Positions 1-8,041 of a stretch of 64,000 bases of DNA are shown here, one piece after another. The translations under genes were made by a program, and so were the position numbers. The notes under the pieces are model-generated. The model was not told where the DNA came from. It searched no databases and saw only the letters and a program-made list of their open reading frames with translations. The DNA comes from Streptomyces fulvoviolaceus (GTDB taxonomy: Bacteria; Actinomycetota; Actinomycetes; Streptomycetales; Streptomycetaceae): positions 22,886 through 86,885 of the forward strand of contig NZ_JOEY01000044.1 of NCBI RefSeq assembly GCF_000718165.1, given 5' to 3'. Within the stretch, counting starts at the first letter, position 1. Every line of letters starts with the position of its first letter.

Positions 1-1
1 C

Positions 2-286
2 GGGAAACGGTTGCGCTCACTCACCCGGGCCGGGCAGGTCCGGATCAACGACGGCCGGCTGGAGCTGCTCACCAGTTACGGCAGCGAGATCGACAGCGCG
101 CCGGTGCAGGCGGTGCGCGCCTCCAAGCCGTGGTTCGCGCCGGAGGACCGGGCCCTCGCGGATCTCAACGGCAAGCGGTACCTGCTGACCCTGGGCGATC
201 ACGACCCCGCTCCCGGCGAACCGGGACCGCCCGCGGCACGCAGGTTCATCGAGGCCGTGCGGAAGGCTGCGGGGCGCAGCCTCTGA
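2..286 (+). CDS. Partial hypothetical protein (C-terminal part)
   Basis: The frame is open from the left edge of the window to a TGA at 284-286, so the gene probably begins outside. A TTG at 11 could serve as a start but the open frame continues upstream of it. The visible 90-odd residues are hydrophilic, include the stretch LADLNGKRYLLTLGDHDP, and carry no membrane segment or catalytic motif that I recognise. Coding character is supported by strong GC bias at third positions. No function assigned. Confidence 0.55.
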   Translation, partial: GKRLRSLTRAGQVRINDGRLELLTSYGSEIDSAPVQAVRASKPWFAPEDRALADLNGKRYLLTLGDHDPAPGEPGPPAARRFIEAVRKAAGRSL

Positions 287-498
287 ATCGCCGTACCGTG
301 CGGCTCCGCCTACCGCGAGTTGCGGACCCGCACCTCCTGAGTCACGCTGATCTCACGTCACTCTGGGTTTACCGGCGATAACGCTGCGAACCAGCCCCGC
401 CGGCCACGACAGCAGGCGGCCGTTTCACGCAGGCACTCTGCTGGATCGATCCGAACTCCGTGTTCTTCCGGACCTCTTGCAGTCGGGGAGTCGCAGCC

Positions 499-1041
499 GT
501 GATCAGTCACCCAAGCAGGCACTGCACGGTGGAGCTCCAAGCCCTGCCGTCGCGGATCGGCCAGGTCCGCAGAATCCTTTCGGCGCAGTTGCGCTACTGG
601 CATATGGACCCCCTCATAGACCGGGCCGCGCTCGGTGTGACGGAGCTGTTGACCAACGTCCACCGGCATGCCCAGTCCGACAAGACGTGCACCGTGGAGA
701 TCGAGCTGCTGCTCGACCGGCTCATGGTCTCGGTGCACGACCACGACCCGCGCATGCCGGTCGTGGCGGACATGGAGGACACCGAGCAGCTCGCCACCTG
801 CGGGCGCGGGCTCGCGATGGTCGCCGCCGTCAGCGAGAGCTGGGGTGTACGGCCGGACGGCGAGTCCGGCAAGGTCGTGTGGTTCACGCTGCCCACACCC
901 CCGACCGCTCGGGCCGGTTCCGCGCGCCCACCACGGCACATGGTCGCGGACAAGCCCGCGCTCAGGTTCCCCGAGGTCGAACACGCGGTCGACGGCCGCA
1001 GGCCCGGACACGCTCCCGCCCGGTCGGCCGTTGCCGGCTGA
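499..1041 (+). CDS. ATP-binding protein, RsbW/anti-sigma-factor-like histidine kinase domain
   Basis: A 180-residue protein with a single HATPase_c fold of the anti-sigma-factor kinase type. The N-box lies in ALGVTELLTNVHRHA (conserved E..TN..xHA), and the G1-like loop in HDHDPRMP and the GRGLAMV stretch complete the ATP site. Streptomyces encode dozens of these small cytoplasmic ATPases, thought to bind or phosphorylate partner proteins such as anti-anti-sigma factors; no partner lies next door. I placed the start at GTG 499 (protein begins with ISHPSRHC), the usual start of this family; GTG 460 would add 13 unconserved residues. The C-terminal 40 residues are low-complexity. It stands alone between a partial gene and a convergent transporter operon. 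Confidence 0.85.
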   Translation: MISHPSRHCTVELQALPSRIGQVRRILSAQLRYWHMDPLIDRAALGVTELLTNVHRHAQSDKTCTVEIELLLDRLMVSVHDHDPRMPVVADMEDTEQLATCGRGLAMVAAVSESWGVRPDGESGKVVWFTLPTPPTARAGSARPPRHMVADKPALRFPEVEHAVDGRRPGHAPARSAVAG

Positions 1042-1121
1042 CCGGGCGGTGACAGGTTGTACGGCTCGTTCGCCCACGGGACGCCCTATGGCGATGGACG
1101 TTGGTGGGCACTTGCCCTTGC

Positions 1122-3683
1122 TCACTCCGTGGCGATCGCCCGCAGCACGTCCAAGCGCGCTGCTCGCCTGGCCGGGCGTAGGCCCGCCAGGGCTCCTGCG
1201 GCGAGGCCCACCAGCGCCACGATCGCGAGCTGCACGGGCGGCATCGCGAAGGCGAAGGCGCTGTCACTCGCGCCGTCGGAGGCCTTCACCAGCACCCAGC
1301 CGAGGAAGGCACCGAGGGCGAGCCCGCCGACCGTGCCGAAGGCGGCGACCAGGACCGACTCCCAGCGGACCATGGCCCGCAGTTGGGACCGCGTCTGGCC
1401 GACGGCCCGCAGCAGGCCCAGTTCCCGGGTGCGTTCGTGGATCGCCAGGGTCAGTGTGTTGGCGATGCCGAGGAGCGCGATGAGCACCGCGAGGGCCAGC
1501 AGCGCGTACACGAGCGTGAGCATCATGTCGATGCCGCCGGCCGAGGACTGCGCGTACTCGTCGCGGGTCTGCACCTCGGGGTTGCCGTACTGGTCGGCGA
1601 CCTTTTCCACCGCTGCCTTGCCCGCGTCGGCGCTCACTCCGTCCCTGAAGGAGACGGCGACGAGGGTGTCGGAGTCCTGGGTACGGTGTGGGGCCCAGGC
1701 GGCGCGGGTGATGACGTAGTCGCCGGCGAGTTCGGACTGGCCGTAGACCGCGCGGACCGTGAAGCTCTCCTTCTTGCCGTCGGTGAAGGTCAGTTGGGCC
1801 TTGTCACCGGTCTTGAGGCCCTGCTTGTCGGCCTCCTTCTCCGTGATGGCGATGCCGTTCGCGCCGAGGGCGTTCAGGGAGCCCTGGACGTTGCCGAGGT
1901 CGAAGGTGCGCTCCAGCGCGACCGGGTCGGTGACGGTCAACGCCCGCCCCTTGCCGTCCACTTCGGCGACGCCGCGGCCGAGTCCGACGGCCGTGTCCAC
2001 CTCGGGCAGCCCGTCGATGGCATCGGCCAGCTTCGGGCTCAGTCCGCTGCCGCCCGCACCGAACGACGGGGTGCTCACGGCGACGTCGCCGGCGAAGGAC
2101 CGCGACACGGTCTGGTCCATGGTCGCCTTGAGCGAGGCGCCGAACACCGTGAACAGCGACACCACGGCCACGCCGATCATCAGCGCACTGGCGGTGGCAG
2201 CCGTCCTCTTGGGGCTGCGCAGGGCATTGCGTCGAGCGAGCGAGCCGGTGACACCGCGCAGTTTGCCGAGCGGACCACCGAGGACGCGTACGGCCGTCGT
2301 GGAGGCGACCGGGCCGAGGACCACGAAGGACACCAGAGCCAGGACGGCGCCGGTTCCCGGCAGCCAGAGCGACGGTGACACCAGGACACCGGTGAGCGTG
2401 ACGGCCACCGCGAGCGCGGCCAGACCCGCCCCTGTGACGGCTCGGACGCGGGAGGCGCCCGACTGGTCCACGGCCGTCTCGCGCAGCGCCGCCATCGGGG
2501 CGGTGCGGCCGGCCCGTACGGCGGGCAGCAGCGCAGAGCCGAGGCAGACCACGATGCCGACCGCGAGCGGCAGGACCATGGACAGGACGCTGATCACCAA
2601 GTCGCCCTCGGGGAACGGGAATCCGATGGCCGGGAACAGTACCTGCAGCCCGGCGGCGATACCGATGCCGCCGGCCAGGCCCGCGGCCGACGCGGTCACG
2701 GCCACGGCGCTCGCCTCGACGAGGGTCGACGCGGTGACCTGACGGCGGGATGCGCCGAGGGCTCGCAACAGGGCGTTCTCGCGGGTGCGTTGGGCGACGA
2801 CGATCGCGAAGGTGTTGTGGATGGAGAAGGTCGCGACCAGCAGGGCCACGCCCGAGAACACGAGGAGGAAGGTGGTGAAGATGGCCAGGAACTGACTGGA
2901 GATCATGTCGGTGTTCTCCTCGGTCGACTCCTGACCGGTGATGGCCTCAACCCCCTTGGGCAGCACGGGAGTCAGCCGGTCGACGAGTTCCTGCTGGCCG
3001 ACACCGGGACCGGCGCGCACCTGGATGCTCGACGCCTCGCCGGGCCCGGCCGTGAGGTACTTCTCTGCGTCGGCCTGGGTCATACCGGTGAAGGTCACCT
3101 GGGCCATGCCGTCCTCGCCGCCGAAGGTCGCGAGACCGACGATCGTCACCTTGACCGGGTCGGGCGTCCGCAGGGTCGTCGTGTCGCCGATCTTCAGGTC
3201 GCCGCGCTCGGCCGTACCGCGGTCGATGACGACCTCGCCGGACTTCGCCGGGACCCGGCCTTCGGCGAGCTGATAGGCGTTGAGCTCGGGATCGGCGATC
3301 CAGTTGCCGGCGAGGGTGGGCGGGCCCTGGCCGCCGATGGGGTCGCCGTTCGCGCCGACGAGCTGGCCCGCGCCCTGGATGTTGGGGGCGGCGGCCGCGA
3401 CGCCGGGGACCTTCTCGATGGCGGTCACCAGGTCCGCGTCGACCGGCTCCCGCACGCCCTCGCTCTCCCCGGGCGTGGTGATGGCCTCGGCGCTGCGGAC
3501 GACGGCGTCGGTGCCGCTGGTCGCGTTGCCGAACATCGTGTCGAAGCTGGCGCGCAGGGTGTCGCCCATGACGAGGGTCCCGGCCAGGAACGCGACGCCG
3601 AGGAACACGGCGAGGAACGTACCGGCGAAGCGTCGCTTATGGGCGCGCAGGGAGGACACACTCAGGCGTACGGAGGCGTTCAT
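1122..3683 (-). CDS. ABC transporter permease, FtsX/MacB-like, two FtsX domains
   Basis: An 853-residue membrane protein with the layout of Streptomyces MacB/LolE-type permeases. The N-terminus has a short basic region and one membrane segment (AGTFLAVFLGVAFLAGTLVM), then an extracytoplasmic MacB-type domain, a first FtsX block around SGVALLVATFSIHNTFAIVV, a middle group of helices, a second extracytoplasmic domain and a second FtsX block (LLALAVLIALLGIANTLTLA) with the conserved R-T-R-E-x-x-L-L-R-A loop after each. Such permeases couple with an ATPase to move lipids, lipoproteins or antimicrobial compounds, acting as mechanotransmitters. The ATG at 3681-3683 overlaps the ATPase stop by 4 bp, so the two are translationally coupled. 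Substrate unknown. Confidence 0.93.
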   Translation of the reverse strand: MNASVRLSVSSLRAHKRRFAGTFLAVFLGVAFLAGTLVMGDTLRASFDTMFGNATSGTDAVVRSAEAITTPGESEGVREPVDADLVTAIEKVPGVAAAAPNIQGAGQLVGANGDPIGGQGPPTLAGNWIADPELNAYQLAEGRVPAKSGEVVIDRGTAERGDLKIGDTTTLRTPDPVKVTIVGLATFGGEDGMAQVTFTGMTQADAEKYLTAGPGEASSIQVRAGPGVGQQELVDRLTPVLPKGVEAITGQESTEENTDMISSQFLAIFTTFLLVFSGVALLVATFSIHNTFAIVVAQRTRENALLRALGASRRQVTASTLVEASAVAVTASAAGLAGGIGIAAGLQVLFPAIGFPFPEGDLVISVLSMVLPLAVGIVVCLGSALLPAVRAGRTAPMAALRETAVDQSGASRVRAVTGAGLAALAVAVTLTGVLVSPSLWLPGTGAVLALVSFVVLGPVASTTAVRVLGGPLGKLRGVTGSLARRNALRSPKRTAATASALMIGVAVVSLFTVFGASLKATMDQTVSRSFAGDVAVSTPSFGAGGSGLSPKLADAIDGLPEVDTAVGLGRGVAEVDGKGRALTVTDPVALERTFDLGNVQGSLNALGANGIAITEKEADKQGLKTGDKAQLTFTDGKKESFTVRAVYGQSELAGDYVITRAAWAPHRTQDSDTLVAVSFRDGVSADAGKAAVEKVADQYGNPEVQTRDEYAQSSAGGIDMMLTLVYALLALAVLIALLGIANTLTLAIHERTRELGLLRAVGQTRSQLRAMVRWESVLVAAFGTVGGLALGAFLGWVLVKASDGASDSAFAFAMPPVQLAIVALVGLAAGALAGLRPARRAARLDVLRAIATE

Positions 3684-4432
3684 GAGGGCACCTCGAAGGC
3701 TTTCAAGCGGTCCAGGACCTTGTCGGCGGTCGGGGATTCCATACGGTCGACCAGGCGCCCGTCGGCGAGGAAGACGACCTCGTCGGCGTGGGCGGCGGCG
3801 ACCGGGTCGTGGGTGACCATGACGACCGTGCGGGCCGTCTGGCGCACGGCCCGGCCGAGGAGGCCGAGGACCTCCTCGCCGGAGCGGGAGTCGAGGTTGC
3901 CGGTCGGCTCGTCCGCGAAGACGACGTCCGGGCGACCCGCGAACGCCCGTGCCACGGCGACGCGTTGCTGCTGTCCGCCGGAGAGTTCGGAAGGCCGGTG
4001 GTGGAGTCGGTCGCGCAGGCCGACGACGTCGACGAGCGCGTCGATCCACTCCGGGTCGCCCTTGCCGCCCGCGAGGTCCAGCGGCAGCGTGATGTTCTCG
4101 GCGACGGTCAGGGTCGGTACCAGGTTGAACGCCTGGAACACGAAGCCGACGCGGTCGCGGCGCAGCAGGGTGAGGCGACGGTCGTCGAGGCCGCCGAGGT
4201 CGGTGTCGCCGATGTACGCGGCTCCCCCGGTGAGCGTGTCGAGGCCTGCCGCGCAGTGCATCAGGGTGGACTTGCCGGAGCCCGAGGGCCCCATGATCGC
4301 GGTGAAGCGGCCGACCGGGAAGTCGACGCTCACCCCGTCCAGGGCCCTCACGCTGGTGTCGCCGCTGCCGTACACCTTCACGGCGTCGACGACCCGGGCG
4401 GCCGTCCGCACGGTGGTCGTGGCGGTGGTCAT
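3680..4432 (-). CDS. ABC transporter ATP-binding protein, MacB/LolD family
   Basis: A 250-residue ATPase with all motifs: Walker A GPSGSGKST, Q-loop in FVFQAFNLVPTLT, signature LSGGQQQRVAVARA, Walker B VVFADEPTGNLDS and the switch histidine in VMVTHDPVAAAHA. The E-P-T-G-N-L-D-S motif is typical of the LolD/MacB/FtsE branch. The start is the ATG at 4430-4432, giving MTTATTTVRT; the frame stays open further upstream but that part overlaps the SHOCT gene. Both ends overlap neighbours by ATGA, so SHOCT, ATPase and permease form one transcript. It energises the FtsX-type permease downstream. Confidence 0.95.
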   Translation of the reverse strand: MTTATTTVRTAARVVDAVKVYGSGDTSVRALDGVSVDFPVGRFTAIMGPSGSGKSTLMHCAAGLDTLTGGAAYIGDTDLGGLDDRRLTLLRRDRVGFVFQAFNLVPTLTVAENITLPLDLAGGKGDPEWIDALVDVVGLRDRLHHRPSELSGGQQQRVAVARAFAGRPDVVFADEPTGNLDSRSGEEVLGLLGRAVRQTARTVVMVTHDPVAAAHADEVVFLADGRLVDRMESPTADKVLDRLKAFEVPS

Positions 4433-4749
4433 GCCGCACCGCCCTTGCCCGTCGCACGGCCGAACTGCTCGTCCAGGACGGACAGCCGGCGCCAGTACTC
4501 GTCCTCGTCGATCTCGCCGGAGGCGAAGCGGCGGCCGAGCATGGCGATCGGCGAGTCGCCGGACGGGCCGGCGTCGGTCTGCGAGCGCCACGGTCCGTTG
4601 TCGCCCATCGCACGCCACGGGCCACGACGGCCGCGCCAGACGGTGCGACGCAGGACGGTGACGACGCCGATCACGACGGCCGCCCAGATCAGCGGGAAGA
4701 AGAGGATCCACGGGCCGGGGCCGCCGTCCCAGTGCGCGAGAGTCTGCAT
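4429..4749 (-). CDS. Membrane-anchored SHOCT domain protein
   Basis: A 106-residue protein: one N-terminal membrane helix (about residues 14-34, PWILFFPLIWAAVVIGVVTV), a basic linker, and a C-terminal SHOCT domain (about residues 73-100, IAMLGRRFASGEIDEDEYWR). SHOCT is a short helical hairpin found at the ends of membrane and oligomeric proteins, with an assumed role in oligomerisation. It is the first gene of the ABC operon; its stop overlaps the ATPase start. Its ATG (4747-4749) lies 177 bp from the divergent TetR start, so the intergenic region should hold both promoters. Confidence 0.88.
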   Translation of the reverse strand: MQTLAHWDGGPGPWILFFPLIWAAVVIGVVTVLRRTVWRGRRGPWRAMGDNGPWRSQTDAGPSGDSPIAMLGRRFASGEIDEDEYWRRLSVLDEQFGRATGKGGAA

Positions 4750-4899
4750 GTCGGTTCATCTCCCTGGTCGTCTCTTTTGTTGGTCCTTCGAGACTGGCTC
4801 CGGGAGGGGGTCCGGGTCGTCGTACGGCCAGCGGCAGTGCGCGTACGTCCCGGGGAGTACGTACGCGCGTTCCGGCTGCTCCTTAAGCCGTCGACTTCT

Positions 4900-4917
4900 G
4901 TAACTACTAGTATGTAC
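4900..4917. promoter_or_regulatory. Probable TetR-family operator (18-bp inverted repeat)
   Basis: The sequence GTAACTACTAGTATGTAC is an imperfect palindrome: 14 of 18 positions are symmetric (GTAnnTACTAGTAnnTAC). It is A/T-rich in a GC-rich background and ends 9 bp before the chosen start of the TetR-family gene at 4927, between that gene and the divergent SHOCT/ABC operon. Size, symmetry and position fit autoregulation by the adjacent TetR protein. Whether it also covers the transporter promoter cannot be decided from sequence. Confidence 0.6.
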
Positions 4918-4926
4918 AGTGAGGGC

Positions 4927-5484
4927 ATGAGCACCTCGGACCGACTGATCGAGTCCACCCGCGAGCTGCTGTGGGAGCGCGGTTATGTGGGCACCAGCCC
5001 CAAGGCCATCCTGGAGCGCGCGGGCGCCGGACAGGGCAGCATGTACCACCACTTCAAGGGGAAGCCGGATCTCGCCCTGGCCGCGATCCGGCGCACCGCC
5101 GAGGAGTTGCGGGCTACCGCCGAGGGAGTACTCCGCGGGCCGGGGACGCCGTACGAGCGCATCGAGGCGTATCTGCTCCGCGAGCGCGACGTGCTGCGCG
5201 GCTGCCCGATCGGCCGACTCACGATGGACCCGGACGTCATCGCCAGTGCCGAACTGCGCGCACCCGTCGACGAGACGCTCGACGCGATCCGCGAGCTGAT
5301 CGCCGGGATCGTCGAAGAGGGCAAGGAGCAGGGGCAGTTCGCGGACTCGCTGGACGGCGAGGAGATCGCGTCGACCGTCCTCGCGACCGTGCAGGGCGGT
5401 TACGTCCTGGCCCGCGCCTCCGGTTCACCCACCGCCTTCGACGCCGGCGTCCGAGGGCTGCTCTCCCTTCTCGCCCCCCGTTAG
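4927..5484 (+). CDS. TetR/AcrR family transcriptional regulator
   Basis: A 185-residue regulator with an N-terminal helix-turn-helix (about residues 5-48: DRLIESTRELLWERGYVGTS, then the recognition helix before GSMYHHFKGKPDL), followed by a helical ligand-binding domain. ATG 4927 places the HTH at the usual distance from the N-terminus; an in-frame ATG at 4912 would lie inside the presumed operator. It is divergent from the SHOCT/ABC operon and only 12 bp upstream of the cupin gene, so it can control either side; the short gap makes it the first gene of the cupin-DUF4865-hydrolase cassette. Ligand unknown. Confidence 0.92.
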   Translation: MSTSDRLIESTRELLWERGYVGTSPKAILERAGAGQGSMYHHFKGKPDLALAAIRRTAEELRATAEGVLRGPGTPYERIEAYLLRERDVLRGCPIGRLTMDPDVIASAELRAPVDETLDAIRELIAGIVEEGKEQGQFADSLDGEEIASTVLATVQGGYVLARASGSPTAFDAGVRGLLSLLAPR

Positions 5485-5496
5485 GAGTTCAGGTCT

Positions 5497-5892
5497 GTGC
5501 ACATCACCAGGAAGCGTCCCGACACCCGGCAGGGCCCCGCGGAGAACTTCACCGGCACGGTGTGGCTCGACGAACTGGCCGCGCCCCCTGCTCCGTCCAG
5601 GCTGCGGATGTTCAACGTCCACTTCGCGCCCGGCGCCCACACTGCATGGCACCGCCATCCGCACGGCCAGGTGCTGCACGTCCTGGCGGGCGAGGGGCTG
5701 GTGCAGCGCAGGGGCGGTGACGTCGAGCCGATCCGCGCGGGCGACACCGTGTGGATCGAGCCGGACGAGTGGCACTGGCACGGGGCCGGGCCGCGCACCT
5801 TCATGACACACCTCGCCGTCGTCGAGGCGTCGCAGGACGGCACGACCACCCACTGGGACGCGCACGTCGACGCCGACGACTACCCGACCTGA
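5497..5892 (+). CDS. Cupin protein resembling manganese-dependent hydroxynitrile lyase
   Basis: A 131-residue single-domain cupin. The first metal motif reads HRHPHGQ, that is H-x-H-x3-Q rather than the common H-x-H-x4-E, and the second motif has EWHWHG. Three His plus one Gln is the ligand set described for bacterial Mn-dependent hydroxynitrile lyases of the Granulicella type and relatives often annotated as (R)-mandelonitrile lyase-like. Those enzymes act on cyanohydrins; the same fold also serves as dioxygenase or binding protein. GTG 5497 follows the TetR stop by 12 bp with an AGGAG-like site overlapping that stop. Cytoplasmic, no signal peptide. The fold is secure; the HNL reaction is an inference. 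Confidence 0.8.
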   Translation: MHITRKRPDTRQGPAENFTGTVWLDELAAPPAPSRLRMFNVHFAPGAHTAWHRHPHGQVLHVLAGEGLVQRRGGDVEPIRAGDTVWIEPDEWHWHGAGPRTFMTHLAVVEASQDGTTTHWDAHVDADDYPT

Positions 5893-5909
5893 GGCCTGAG
5901 GAGACACCG

Positions 5910-6494
5910 ATGCACGCCATGCAGTACGAGCTCAGCCTGCCCGCCGACTACGACATGGGCGTCATCCGCAGCCGCGTCGCCCGGATCGGGCACCTGCTCG
6001 ACGACTGGGAGGGGCTCGGCTTCAAGACGTACCTGCTGCGCGAGCGGGGCGTGAACGGCTCGCCGGTGAATCAGTACGCGCCGTTCTACCTGTGGAACAC
6101 CGTGGAGGGCATGAACACCTTCCTCTGGGGAGGCGCCTTCCAGGGGCTCAGCAACGACTTCGGGCGACCGTCGGTCAGGCAGTGGACGGGCCTGGCGTAC
6201 GAGGAGGGCGCCGCCGCCGGTTCGCCGGCTCGGGTGGCGGTGCGGCGACGGCAGTCGGTGCCGGACGGGGCGGAGTTGTCCGAGGTGATGGCAGGCGCGG
6301 TGGGCGAGACGGAGCGGCTGGCCGGGGAGGACGGCGCGGTGTTCGCGGCGGCGGCCGTGGACACGAGCCGCTGGGAGCTCGTCCACTTCTCGCTCTGGGC
6401 GCACGAGACACCCAAGGCCGACGGTGACGTGTTCGAGGTGCTGCACGTGTCGGCACCGGGTCGGGAGCGGCTGCCGCGGGGGCGCCAGTGGTGA
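5910..6494 (+). CDS. DUF4865 family protein
   Basis: A 194-residue protein beginning MHAMQYELSLPADYDMGVIR, which I recognise as the DUF4865 family: an uncharacterised cytoplasmic family with a conserved core around APFYLWNTVEGMNTFLWGG. The fold resembles dimeric alpha-beta barrel proteins, but no catalytic role is established. The ATG is preceded by GAGGAGA. Its stop overlaps the start of the phosphotriesterase-like gene, so the two are translationally coupled. Neighbours that are small-molecule enzymes suggest a role in the same catabolic or detoxifying pathway. Confidence 0.85.
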   Translation: MHAMQYELSLPADYDMGVIRSRVARIGHLLDDWEGLGFKTYLLRERGVNGSPVNQYAPFYLWNTVEGMNTFLWGGAFQGLSNDFGRPSVRQWTGLAYEEGAAAGSPARVAVRRRQSVPDGAELSEVMAGAVGETERLAGEDGAVFAAAAVDTSRWELVHFSLWAHETPKADGDVFEVLHVSAPGRERLPRGRQW

Positions 6495-7399
6495 GCGCTG
6501 TCCGTACGGTGCTCGGGGACGTCCCCGCCGACCAGTTGGGGGTCTGCGACGCGCACGACCACCTGTTCTTCGGCAGCCCCCGACTGCCCGGGCAGGAGCT
6601 GCAGAGCGAATCCGCGGCGCGGGCGGAGTTGCAGGCGTTCGTCGCCGGCGGCGGTCACAGTGTGGTGCAGTGGACGCCGTACGGACTGGGCCGCCGGGCC
6701 GCCGATCTGCCGCCGCTGTCCCGGGAGACCGGGGTGCACGTGGTCGCCGCGACCGGACTGCACCAGGCCGTCCACTACGACGACGAGACGCTCGCCGGGC
6801 TACGTGGCAGGCTCGCCGGGGTCTTCTTCTCGGAACTCACCGACGGCATCGGCACGTCGGGCGTCCGCGCGGGGCTGATCAAGGTCGCGGGCGGGTTCCA
6901 CGCCCTCGACGCGCACGCGCGCTGGACCATGAGCGCGGCGGCCGAGGCCCACCACGCGACGGACGCGCCCATTGCCGTACATCTGGAGCTGGGTACCGGT
7001 GCGCTGGATGTACTGGATCTGCTGTGCGGCGAGTTGGGGGTGCCGCCGCACCGGGTGATCCTGGGCCACCTCAACCGCTGCCCCGACTTCACGGTGCACA
7101 GCCAGGCCGCGGCGGCGGGCTGCTGCCTCGCCTTCGACGGACCGTCACGCGCGCATCACGCCACGGACTGGCGCATGCCGGACGCCGTACGCGCGCTCGC
7201 CGACGCGGGCCACGGCGACCGTCTGCTCCTCGGCGGCGACACCACGACCGCGGCGGCCCGCTCGGTCAACGGCGGCCCGGGGATGCCGTATCTGCTGCGC
7301 CGGGTGCGGCCGCGGCTGACGGTCGAGCTGGGTGAGGAGCTGGTGGCGCGTATCCTCACGCGGAACCCGGGACGGGCCTTCGGCGTGCAGTGGCGCTGA
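6488..7399 (+). CDS. Phosphotriesterase-family metal-dependent hydrolase
   Basis: A 303-residue amidohydrolase-superfamily enzyme with the full phosphotriesterase/lactonase metal set: H23 and H25 in DAHDHLFF, the bridging lysine K132 in GLIKVAGG, H165 in AVHLELG, H194 in LGHLNRCPD and D251 in LLGGDTTT. Members hydrolyse lactones, phosphotriesters or N-acyl compounds with a binuclear metal centre in the cytoplasm. The GTG at 6488 overlaps the DUF4865 stop; a second GTG at 6491 is an equally possible start. It is about 20-40 residues shorter than classical phosphotriesterases. The true substrate is likely the compound sensed by the TetR protein. Confidence 0.88.
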   Translation: MVSAVRTVLGDVPADQLGVCDAHDHLFFGSPRLPGQELQSESAARAELQAFVAGGGHSVVQWTPYGLGRRAADLPPLSRETGVHVVAATGLHQAVHYDDETLAGLRGRLAGVFFSELTDGIGTSGVRAGLIKVAGGFHALDAHARWTMSAAAEAHHATDAPIAVHLELGTGALDVLDLLCGELGVPPHRVILGHLNRCPDFTVHSQAAAAGCCLAFDGPSRAHHATDWRMPDAVRALADAGHGDRLLLGGDTTTAAARSVNGGPGMPYLLRRVRPRLTVELGEELVARILTRNPGRAFGVQWR

Positions 7400-7427
7400 C
7401 CAGGGCCCCTTGCCGAAAGGTGAAGAG

Positions 7428-7604
7428 ATGGCACTGGAGATGCGCGATCGGTGCGAGCGCTGCGAGACCGCGGCGCTGCCGCCCGACGCCCCGGCCCGCA
7501 TCTGCACCTACGAGTGCACCTTTTGCGTGCCCTGTACGGAGGCCATGCAGGACATCTGCCCCAACTGCGGCGGCGAGCTGGTCCCGAGGCCGCGCCGCGC
7601 CTGA
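7428..7604 (+). CDS. DUF1272 zinc-ribbon-like small protein
   Basis: A 58-residue protein with eight cysteines: C9, C12, C26, C30, C33, C36, C44 and C47, arranged as CxxC, CxxxC-x2-C-x2-C and CxxC. This is the DUF1272 family, predicted to bind two zinc ions; its function is unknown. The ATG has a purine-rich site (AAAGGTGAAGAG) immediately upstream. It sits 28 bp behind the phosphotriesterase-like gene and 16 bp ahead of the tautomerase remnant, so it belongs to the same transcript. DUF1272 proteins often accompany small catabolic enzymes. Confidence 0.88.
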   Translation: MALEMRDRCERCETAALPPDAPARICTYECTFCVPCTEAMQDICPNCGGELVPRPRRA

Positions 7605-7620
7605 AGTGGAGAACCGCGAG

Positions 7621-8035
7621 ATGCCCTTCGTCCGCATAGACGCCCTGAGTGCCGACGGCGCCCGGCTCGACGCGCTGGGCCGTGCCGTGCACGACGCCCT
7701 GAGGGAGACGATCGGCATCCCGCCCGACGACCTGTTCCAGGTCCTGGTCGGCCACGACGGCGTCGGCAGCACGCTCCGCTACGGCGACTACCTGGGAGTT
7801 ACACCGAGACGACGGAATCGTGTACGTCGCGATCACGCTGCGCTCGGGACGTACACCCGACCAGAAGCGGGCGCTGTACCGGCGGATCGCCGAACTCGCC
7901 CACGCCTACGCGGGCACCGAACCGCGGAACGTGTTCGTCACCGTGACCGAGAACGGGCCTGCCGACTGGTCGCTCGGCCACGGGGTGGCGCAGTACCTCG
8001 ACGACGGTGGCGGGTCCGGGGCTCGGCCGAAATGA
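7621..8035 (+). pseudogene. Tautomerase family protein, frameshifted
   Basis: The gene starts with ATG-Pro (MPFVRIDAL), giving the catalytic N-terminal proline of the 4-oxalocrotonate tautomerase superfamily. The frame reads well to RYGDYLGV at about 7800 and then turns into arginine-rich nonsense. From about 7802 the next frame takes over with HRDDGIVYVAITLRSG and runs through AELAHAYAGTEPRNVFVTVT to the TGA at 8033-8035. One extra base, most simply the A at 7801, explains the shift; removing it yields a normal protein of about 137 residues. It is the last gene of the TetR-cupin-DUF4865 cassette. Either a recent inactivation or a sequencing error. Confidence 0.8.
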
Positions 8036-8041
8036 TGTCGC

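Noticed and set aside
3684..4625. Open frame extending the FtsX permease upstream into the ATPase gene.
   Set aside because: That part is out of frame with the ATPase motifs and is arginine/proline nonsense; ATG 3683 with the ATGA overlap is the natural start.
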